From Desulfobacteraceae bacterium (GTDB lineage Bacteria > Desulfobacterota > Desulfobacteria > Desulfobacterales > Desulfosalsimonadaceae), in NCBI GenBank assembly GCA_011389605.1, contig JAABTZ010000266.1, forward strand, positions 1-5,068: a stretch of 5,068 nt of DNA, read 5' to 3'. The notes under the pieces are model-generated. The model ran no database searches. It was not told the origin of the DNA and saw only the letters and a program-made list of their open reading frames with translations. Of this stretch, positions 1 through 5,068 are shown piece by piece; the stretch's first letter is position 1, and each line of letters opens with the position of its first letter. Made by a program: the position numbers and the translations under genes.

Positions 1-1
1 A

Positions 2-364
2 AATCCGGGGCCATCAGGTATAGGGGCGGTGCTTCGCTATAAGGGGGAGAAAAAGGAAATTTCAGAGTATATAGGATATGCAACCAACAACATCGCCGAA
101 CTCGAGGCGGTCCGCAAAGCCCTTTCGTCTTTGAAGCGTAAAGACCTGCCTGTGCGGGTGCACACTGACAGCAGTTACGTGCATGGCCTGCTGGTCAACA
201 ACTGGAAAGCAAAGAAAAATCCCGAGCTTGTCCAGAGCCTCCGGAATCTGATGGGGCAGTTTTCCGATATCAGAATTATCAAAGTCAAGGGCCACAAAGG
301 AGTCCCCGACAATGAACTTGCCGATCAACTTGCCACATCTGCAATTAACCGGCGGGGCGGTTAA
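2..364 (+). CDS. rnhA: RNase HI-family ribonuclease H, 3' part (start lies left of window)
   Basis: This is a ribonuclease H fold protein, expected to cut the RNA strand of RNA-DNA hybrids in the cytoplasm. The frame is open to the left edge and begins mid-motif with NPGPSGIGAVLRY, the usual continuation of the N-terminal DGAS-x-GNPGP motif, so the true start and the first catalytic Asp are outside the window. A GTG at 29-31 lies inside this conserved strand and should not be taken as the start. Three further active-site residues are visible: Glu of NIAELEAV (98-100), Asp of HTDSS (167-169) and Asp of NELADQLA (323-325). The His of VKGHKG (293-295) matches the flexible-loop His of E. coli RNase HI. 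The segment after HTDSS is short and lacks most of the basic handle of the E. coli enzyme, as in many shorter RNase HI homologues. The TAA stop at 362-364 is followed directly by a terminator. The family call is firm; extra N-terminal domains cannot be excluded. Confidence 0.9.
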   Translation, partial: NPGPSGIGAVLRYKGEKKEISEYIGYATNNIAELEAVRKALSSLKRKDLPVRVHTDSSYVHGLLVNNWKAKKNPELVQSLRNLMGQFSDIRIIKVKGHKGVPDNELADQLATSAINRRGG

Positions 365-367
365 AAC

Positions 368-403
368 AAAACCCCGCCGGACGCGGTGCGCAGACGGGGT
401 TTT
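368..403. terminator. bidirectional intrinsic terminator between convergent genes
   Basis: A perfect 9-bp inverted repeat, AAAACCCCG (368-376) and CGGGGTTTT (395-403), encloses an 18-nt loop that can form a small inner hairpin (382-384 CGC with 388-390 GCG). The stem is flanked by A-rich sequence on the left and T-rich sequence on the right, so it gives a GC hairpin plus U-tract on either strand. It starts 3 nt after the stop of the RNase H gene and lies 37 nt beyond the stop of the minus-strand membrane protein gene, as expected for a terminator shared by convergent genes. Confidence 0.85.
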
Positions 404-440
404 ATAAAATGAGCAGCTTTTAGCAAAACAGATCAGGCCG

Positions 441-728
441 TTATTTTTCAGCCTTTATTTTTTCAAGTTCTTTTTTCAGCTCTTCGTTTTCCTTGCGATA
501 TTTCTCAGCTTCGTTTTCAGGCTGAGCCGAAGGGCCGGGCTCCACGCCCGTATCCTTCTGCCAGGTATCTTTCAGCTCATCAAAACCCAGGTACAGGGCC
601 AGGCAACCGCCAAGAAGAAGCATCACCGGGATTGCACCCGCAAGAAGCTGTAGAAATGCGTCAAACCAGATTGCCAGACCGATCACGCCGATTACGGCTG
701 CGACTGCACCACCAATTAAAGTTTTCAT
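441..728 (-). CDS. small two-helix membrane protein with charged coiled-coil tail, function unknown
   Basis: This encodes a 95-residue protein I cannot assign to a named family. Residues 4-22 (Gly/Ala/Ile/Val-rich) and about 26-48 form two hydrophobic stretches long enough to cross the membrane, separated by a tight turn at W21-F22-D23. Residues 49-70 form a polar, Pro/Gly-containing linker. Residues 71-95 are almost all Glu, Lys, Leu, Asn and Ala, with a pattern typical of a short amphipathic or coiled-coil helix. By the positive-inside rule the tail is probably cytoplasmic, but its mixed charge makes this uncertain. The ATG at 726-728 is supported by a strong Shine-Dalgarno sequence 10 nt upstream. 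The gene is monocistronic: it converges with the RNase H gene at a shared terminator and diverges from plsB. The good ribosome binding site and coherent domain plan argue that it is real. Scaffold, stress or envelope roles are possible, but the sequence does not decide among them. Confidence 0.8.
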   Translation of the reverse strand: MKTLIGGAVAAVIGVIGLAIWFDAFLQLLAGAIPVMLLLGGCLALYLGFDELKDTWQKDTGVEPGPSAQPENEAEKYRKENEELKKELEKIKAEK

Positions 729-738
729 AACACCACTT

Positions 739-746
739 CCTCCTTT
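739..746 (-). promoter_or_regulatory. strong Shine-Dalgarno site of the small membrane protein gene
   Basis: Read on the minus strand this is AAAGGAGG, a near-perfect anti-16S match, 10 nt before the ATG at 726-728. It fixes the start of the 95-residue protein and indicates efficient translation. Confidence 0.8.
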
Positions 747-859
747 GTTTAATATTTATGATCACATCACAATATCTATTGTTTCGATCGGGTTAGACAC
801 CTGCAGCAAATACAAAATTACAGATTTTTTTCTAACACAGCAGGTTTTGTAAAGCAAGC

Positions 860-896
860 AAAAACCCGGGGCAATACAGCACCGCAGGCACCCCGG
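860..896 (-). terminator. possible minus-strand terminator-like hairpin
   Basis: CCGGGG (866-871) pairs perfectly with CCCCGG (891-896) around a 19-nt loop. Read on the minus strand, the stem is followed after one base by five T residues (864-860). It has the form of an intrinsic terminator that would stop antisense transcription coming from the plsB side before it reaches the small membrane protein gene. The loop is long, the T-run short, and no minus-strand gene lies upstream, so it may have no role. Confidence 0.3.
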
Positions 897-938
897 CTGC
901 CGGCAGTCATTTTAAAGGCACTGGTGGTAGTTTGCCGC

Positions 939-967
939 TTGAAAACACAGATACATCTTGTTATGAT
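939..967 (+). promoter_or_regulatory. sigma70-type promoter of plsB
   Basis: The -35 box TTGAAA (939-944) and the -10 box TATGAT (962-967) are separated by exactly 17 nt, and each matches consensus at five of six positions. The start of transcription should fall near 974, leaving a leader of about 23 nt to the ATG at 997, or about 89 nt to the in-frame ATG at 1063. Its place just before plsB and its orientation fit a housekeeping promoter for plsB and probably the gene after it. Confidence 0.7.
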
Positions 968-996
968 TTTTAAAAATTCTAAAAAAGGCACACGCC

Positions 997-3654
997 ATGA
1001 CATATAACAGACACCGCCTGCCGGGGAAAAAATCATCGGCCCGGGCGGAAGAAAAATCCAAAATGGACAAAAAAAACGATTCAAACCCTTTTTTCTGTTA
1101 CCTGCCTGCATCCAGAGGATTACTGGCCCGCCTGATCAGCGCTTTGCTGTTTAGCCGCCCCAAGATGGACGCCAATCTTAAAAAGTCCTTAAAAGACATT
1201 GAAAACTCGGGCATCATAATCTACGTCAACAAGTATCGCAGCCCGTTTGAGTATTTTTTCTACCACTGCCGGTATCTCAAAGAAGGCCTTCCATACCCGG
1301 CCCTCGGCTTTGATTACTCCACCTATTTCTGGCAGCCTGCCAAAAGGCTTTTAAAGGGGTTTGTTTTCCACACAGGCTATTTTCTTAAACATTTTTCCAT
1401 GCCGGACCCTTACCAGCAGCAATTTTATCGCAACCGTCTTTTGTCCGGAGACTCTGCAATGCTTTCGCTGATCGAAGAATACGACGGATACAGAAGGCTT
1501 GCTCAGTCATGGACAGACCCCCTTGATTATCTCATCGAGATGCAGAAAACAATTGATACCCCGATATATATTGTTCCTCAGCTGATTTTATATGACCGGT
1601 CCCCCCAAACCACCAGACTGTCAATCACTGACGTGATATTCGGCACCCCTGAAAGACCCGGACGGCTGCGCCGGCTGTGGATGATGCTCAAAAGACCCGG
1701 AAAAATATGGATTGAAGCCGCAGAGATTGTCTGCATTAAAGACTTTCTCCAAACTCCCGAGGCTACGCGGCTCAACCAAAAAAGCCAGGCCATCTATCTG
1801 CGCAGATACCTGATCGATCAAATCAACCGTCACAGACAGTCTATTACCGGCCCGATTCTCAAATCGCGTACTGAGATCATACAAGGAGTTATGACCCATC
1901 CGGAAACCCAGAAGATTATTTCCGAATATGCCGCCGAACACAAAGTCCCAATCAACAAGGCCCAGAAGGAGGCTGCGGATTTTCTCGATGAAATCGCGGC
2001 AAATTACAACCTTAAAATAGTCCGGCTCTTTGACATTTGCCTGAAATGGATTTTCCGGGCAATGTTTGACGGGATGGCAGTGGATCAGGAGGGGTTAAGC
2101 AAAATCCGCCAAGCCTCCAAGGCCGGGCCTCTGGTGCTGGTGCCGTGTCATAAAAGCCATCTTGACTATTTGATCCTTTCCTATGTGTTTTACCACAACA
2201 ACCTCCCGTGCCCGCACATTGCGGCGGGCAGGAATCTGTCGTTCTGGCCCATAGGCCCCCTTTTCCGTGGCGGCGGGGCTTTTTTTCTCAGGCGCACATT
2301 TAAGGGCGAGCCCCTTTATCCGAAAATCTTTTCAGCATATATAAACAAGCTGCTGACCGAAGGCTTTCACATGGAGTTTTTTATCGAGGGCGGGCGAAGC
2401 CGAACAGGCAAGCTGCTTCCCCCTAAAATCGGTTTTCTGTCCCTGCTGGTTGACGCATATATGAAAAATAACTGGGAAGACATGCTTTTTGTTCCCATCT
2501 TTATCGGATACGACCGGGTACTTGAGGAAAAAGCGTACATCCACGAAATGGAAGGGGGCAGAAAAAGCCCGGAAAGCCTTGTCAACGTATTAAAAGCCAG
2601 AAAATTTCTCAAAAAAAAATTCGGCAAAATTTATATCAATTTTCATGAGCCATTTTCCATAAAGGAGCATTTTAACTCCGGCCAAACGCCTTTTGCCAAG
2701 CTTGGCCGCGAGGAACAAAAACAGCAACTGCATTTCTTTGGCGAAAAAATCATCAACGCCGTCAACAATGAATCAGTGATAACCCCACATGCAGTAATTG
2801 CAGCGGCCCTGCTAAACTGCTCCCATAAACGCATTTACTACCGTCAGCTTCTGACCCATGCCGAAACCTACATGAACTACCTTTCCTTTCGGGGCGTTAA
2901 GATGGCCGACACCCTTTACATCGACCGCCAGGGGGCTTTTGAAACCGTTCTCGACACCTTTATTTCAAATAAATACATAGAAAAATCAGTGACCAGCAAC
3001 AAAGGCGGCACGCCTCCGAATCCCATTTTTAAAATCCATGAAAGCAAGCGGCCCAACCTTGAATATTACAAAAACAATGGTGTGATCTTTTTTGCTCCCG
3101 CAGCCTATACCTCCCTTTCCATACTGGCCCTGGATGCATTTCAGTTTACTGCGGCAGACCTGCACGGGCACTATGCATTTTTGAAGGATTTTTTCTGCAA
3201 GGAATTCATTTTTGATCCCACAGAGGAGATAGAGCCAGCCATCCGCAAAAATCTCAAGGCATTTATAGAAGATGCAATATTAACGCCTCACCCCACTTTG
3301 CCCGACACCTATAATCTCACTTCCGCGGGTTTCCGTAAGCTGAATCTGTTTGCAGGCTTTCTCACTGCATATTTTGAGGCCTACTGGGTGGTGCTCAACT
3401 TTTATCTGCGCTATACCAAAGGCCCGATCCTTGAACACAAAAATTACACCAAAAAAATCCAGGCCCTGGGCAGCAGAATGTATAAACGAAATGAAGTTCT
3501 TCGCAATGAAGGCCTTTCCAGGGGCAACTACAAAAACGCCGTTACCTTCTTTACTCACCAGGGGCTGCTGAACCCGGAAAATGAGGAAGACAAGCAATTG
3601 CTTGAATTGTATATGGAAAAAGTGCAATTATACCGGCGATGCCTGCCCAATTAG
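997..3654 (+). CDS. plsB: glycerol-3-phosphate 1-O-acyltransferase PlsB
   Basis: PlsB acylates sn-glycerol 3-phosphate at position 1, using acyl-CoA or acyl-ACP, to give lysophosphatidate. This is the first committed step of phospholipid synthesis, at the inner face of the cytoplasmic membrane. The 885-residue product carries every acyltransferase block in order: block I VPCHKSHLDYL with the catalytic HX4D (His385, Asp390); block II GAFFLRRTFKGEPLY (from Gly427, with Arg432 and Arg433); block III FIEGGRSRTGK (Glu464 to Lys472); block IV VPIFIGYDRV (499-508); and GKIYINFHEPF (543-553). IAAGRNLSFWPIGPLFR between blocks I and II is also typical. An N-terminal helical region of about 360 residues and a long C-terminal region flank the catalytic core, as in E. 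coli PlsB, which is shorter at about 807 residues. The start is uncertain. ATG 997 has a weak AAGG 8 nt upstream; ATG 1063 (Met23) has GGAAG 11 nt upstream and would remove a basic 22-residue leader. No key residue is missing and the frame is intact. Confidence 0.95.
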   Translation: MTYNRHRLPGKKSSARAEEKSKMDKKNDSNPFFCYLPASRGLLARLISALLFSRPKMDANLKKSLKDIENSGIIIYVNKYRSPFEYFFYHCRYLKEGLPYPALGFDYSTYFWQPAKRLLKGFVFHTGYFLKHFSMPDPYQQQFYRNRLLSGDSAMLSLIEEYDGYRRLAQSWTDPLDYLIEMQKTIDTPIYIVPQLILYDRSPQTTRLSITDVIFGTPERPGRLRRLWMMLKRPGKIWIEAAEIVCIKDFLQTPEATRLNQKSQAIYLRRYLIDQINRHRQSITGPILKSRTEIIQGVMTHPETQKIISEYAAEHKVPINKAQKEAADFLDEIAANYNLKIVRLFDICLKWIFRAMFDGMAVDQEGLSKIRQASKAGPLVLVPCHKSHLDYLILSYVFYHNNLPCPHIAAGRNLSFWPIGPLFRGGGAFFLRRTFKGEPLYPKIFSAYINKLLTEGFHMEFFIEGGRSRTGKLLPPKIGFLSLLVDAYMKNNWEDMLFVPIFIGYDRVLEEKAYIHEMEGGRKSPESLVNVLKARKFLKKKFGKIYINFHEPFSIKEHFNSGQTPFAKLGREEQKQQLHFFGEKIINAVNNESVITPHAVIAAALLNCSHKRIYYRQLLTHAETYMNYLSFRGVKMADTLYIDRQGAFETVLDTFISNKYIEKSVTSNKGGTPPNPIFKIHESKRPNLEYYKNNGVIFFAPAAYTSLSILALDAFQFTAADLHGHYAFLKDFFCKEFIFDPTEEIEPAIRKNLKAFIEDAILTPHPTLPDTYNLTSAGFRKLNLFAGFLTAYFEAYWVVLNFYLRYTKGPILEHKNYTKKIQALGSRMYKRNEVLRNEGLSRGNYKNAVTFFTHQGLLNPENEEDKQLLELYMEKVQLYRRCLPN

Positions 3655-3671
3655 GACCGGTTGTCACAAAA

Positions 3672-5068
3672 ATGCCGAATTATCCTTTTAACGCACTGAT
3701 TCTTGCCGCCGGGCTTGGCACCCGGCTGAGGCCTCACACCTGTTATGTGCCCAAGCCCCTGTTTGCCGTTGCAGGCCGGCCAATTCTCGATATAATAATC
3801 TGCCGGCTCATTGATGCCGGTGCCGGCAGGATTGCCGTCAACCTGCACCATCTTCCAGAACAGATCACGGAATTTATCAAATCTCAAAACTATCCTGTGC
3901 CTGTTATAGTCAGATATGAACCGCAGCTTCTCGGAACCGGCGGGGCAATCGGCAATTTCGCGGACGTGCTTGGCCGCGGGCCCTTTGTTGTCATCAACAG
4001 TGATATTCTTACCGACATTTCCATTCCGGCACTAGTGCAGCAGCATAGGTCCCATAAACCTGCAGCCACGCTGGTAATGCATGATTGTCCGGCCTTCAAC
4101 AAGGTTGCCGTAAGCCCGGATAAGGACATCATAAATTTTGATCCCGGGCCCGGGGAAAAAGAACGCCTTATGGCCTTTACAGGCCTTCAGGTCATTGATC
4201 CGGCAATTTATGACTATATCGAACCCGGAAAACCTGTCAGCAGCATTGACGTGTTTTCAGCCATGATCGCAGACGGACATAAAATAAAGGCCATGGAGGT
4301 CAGGGGCCATTACTGGAATGATCTGGGAACCCCGGAATCCTTTCGTAAGGGAGTAATCGACACCCTGGCCCCGGAGATATTTAAACAACACCTGGGGCAG
4401 AAAACCACATTTGATAAAATCCAATGCCAGCCTCTTGCCGGAGACGGCTCAGACAGGAAATGGCTAAGGCTGATTTCCGGAGATAAAAGCATTATTGTCG
4501 CTGACCACGGAGTCCAGACTCAAAACGAGGTTACGGAATTTGACTCATTTGTATCAATCGGCAATCATCTTTTTGCCAAAGGAGCCTCCGTACCGGAAAT
4601 CTATGACCACGACAAATTTTCAGGACTTGCCTTTGCAGCCGATCTTGGCGACACACTTTTGCAGGCAGCCCTTAGCAAAACAGCTGATGCGGATATTATT
4701 TTCACTTACTATACCCAGATCATTAAAAGCCTGATTTTTATGCACAACCTGGGCAAAGAAGGATTTGACCCCGCCTGGGCCTACCAGGGGCCTGTCTATG
4801 ACAGGCAAATGATCCTTGAAAAAGAAGGTCTTTATTTTATAAACGCCTTTCTTGTAAACTATCTGGAAATGAAAAATATTGACAAGGATGGCCTTGTCTT
4901 TGAATTTTCCGCAATGGCAGATGTGACTGCTGCCTGCGGCCACTACGGGTTTATGCACCGGGACCTGCAGTCGCGCAATATCATGGTTACAGACAAGGGC
5001 TTTTTTTTCATCGATTTTCAGGCCGGCCGGATCGGGCCCATACAGTATGACCTGGCCTCGCTTATAAC
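3672..5068 (+). CDS. fused sugar-1-phosphate nucleotidyltransferase / AmgK-like sugar kinase (MurU-AmgK type), 3' end cut off
   Basis: One uninterrupted frame of 465 codons runs off the right edge. Residues 1 to about 240 are a nucleotidyltransferase of the MurU/RmlA type: LILAAGLGTRLRP (9-21) with PKPL (27-30) binds the nucleotide, LGTGGAI is at 87-93, the metal-binding Asp of NSD is Asp111, and YWNDLGTPE (from 214) supplies a second acidic ligand, Asp217. From about 245 an APH-fold kinase follows: PLAGDGSDRKW (254-264), ADLGDT (323-328), the catalytic loop HRDLQSRN (His429, Asp431, Asn436), the metal-binding DFQ (Asp448) and YDLASL (459-464). This matches AmgK, which phosphorylates MurNAc or GlcNAc at the anomeric carbon; MurU then makes the UDP-sugar in peptidoglycan recycling. 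About 100 more kinase residues probably lie outside. The gene begins 17 nt after plsB and is probably co-transcribed. ATG 3672 fits the family N-terminus; an in-frame ATG at 3639 would add 11 residues and overlap plsB. Neither has a good Shine-Dalgarno site. The fold calls are firm; the sugar is inferred. Confidence 0.88.
   Translation, partial: MPNYPFNALILAAGLGTRLRPHTCYVPKPLFAVAGRPILDIIICRLIDAGAGRIAVNLHHLPEQITEFIKSQNYPVPVIVRYEPQLLGTGGAIGNFADVLGRGPFVVINSDILTDISIPALVQQHRSHKPAATLVMHDCPAFNKVAVSPDKDIINFDPGPGEKERLMAFTGLQVIDPAIYDYIEPGKPVSSIDVFSAMIADGHKIKAMEVRGHYWNDLGTPESFRKGVIDTLAPEIFKQHLGQKTTFDKIQCQPLAGDGSDRKWLRLISGDKSIIVADHGVQTQNEVTEFDSFVSIGNHLFAKGASVPEIYDHDKFSGLAFAADLGDTLLQAALSKTADADIIFTYYTQIIKSLIFMHNLGKEGFDPAWAYQGPVYDRQMILEKEGLYFINAFLVNYLEMKNIDKDGLVFEFSAMADVTAACGHYGFMHRDLQSRNIMVTDKGFFFIDFQAGRIGPIQYDLASLI

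Larger units (their letters stand above)
729..938. other. divergent intergenic region without a supported gene
   Basis: The 268-nt gap between the divergent genes (729-996) holds no open frame with a credible ribosome binding site. The minus-strand frame across 818-1111 is antisense to the plsB promoter and 5' end, has biased non-protein-like composition and is rejected. Within this part I see the Shine-Dalgarno site at 739-746, a small inverted repeat CAATA-TC-TATTG (770-781), a GC hairpin at 866-896 and a perfect palindrome CTGCCGGCAG (897-906). I found no convincing -35/-10 pair for the minus-strand gene. Confidence 0.6.

Noticed and set aside
29..31. GTG as the start of the RNase H gene
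   Set aside because: The frame is open to the left, and codons 2-28 encode NPGPSGIGA, a conserved part of the RNase H N-terminal motif, so the GTG is an internal Val codon.
923..935. Possible sigma54 promoter (GG ... GC)
   Set aside because: The GG (923-924) and GC (934-935) are separated by 9 nt rather than the required 10, and the flanking consensus is poor. The sigma70-type promoter at 939-967 is a better explanation.
818..1111. 97-codon minus-strand frame across the plsB promoter and start
   Set aside because: It is antisense to the plsB 5' end and promoter, has no recognisable domain and is rich in Cys, Arg and Phe in the manner of a shadow frame.
3280..3627. 115-codon minus-strand frame inside plsB
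   Set aside because: It lies wholly inside the conserved C-terminal region of plsB and has no supported start or family motif; it is a shadow of the plus-strand gene.
4380..4440. Possible frameshift or gene boundary between the nucleotidyltransferase and kinase domains
   Set aside because: I translated through the junction codon by codon. The frame continues from DLGTPE to PLAGDGSDR with no stop, so the fusion is real in this sequence.
4495..4734. 79-codon plus-strand frame inside the fusion gene
   Set aside because: It overlaps the kinase domain in another frame, has no ribosome binding site and no recognisable motif. The intact long frame explains this stretch.

Overview
The window is ordinary bacterial chromosome: short intergenic gaps, intrinsic terminators and Shine-Dalgarno sites, with roughly half G+C by eye. 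The style of the proteins suggests a Gram-negative bacterium, plausibly a Desulfobacterota/deltaproteobacterial lineage. The clues are a long PlsB-type acyltransferase, a short-handle RNase HI and a peptidoglycan-recycling type nucleotidyltransferase/kinase. That placement is inferred from protein character only. No mobile element, CRISPR array, tRNA or rRNA was found.

Layout: (1) Positions 2-364, plus strand, hold the 3' part of an RNase HI-family gene whose start lies left of the window. (2) Positions 368-403 are a strong bidirectional terminator shared with the next gene, which converges on it. (3) Positions 441-728, minus strand, encode a 95-residue membrane protein with two hydrophobic helices and a charged coiled-coil tail, of unknown function. 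(4) Positions 729-996 are a divergent intergenic region. It holds a good ribosome binding site for the minus-strand gene, a possible minus-strand terminator hairpin, and a near-consensus sigma70-type promoter (TTGAAA, 17 nt, TATGAT) just before the next gene. (5) Positions 997-3654, plus strand, are plsB, the glycerol-3-phosphate acyltransferase that starts phospholipid synthesis, with all acyltransferase blocks intact. (6) From 3672 to the right edge, plus strand, one uninterrupted frame encodes a sugar-1-phosphate nucleotidyltransferase domain followed by an aminoglycoside-phosphotransferase-fold kinase domain. This looks like a MurU-AmgK fusion, cut by the window end.

plsB and the fusion gene are 17 nt apart (or overlapping, if an upstream ATG is used) and probably form one transcript. 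That would link membrane lipid synthesis to a cell-wall sugar salvage step (anomeric phosphorylation, then nucleotidyl transfer). The fused two-step enzyme is the most interesting item. The rest is recognisable housekeeping, and I see no sign of a wholly new system.
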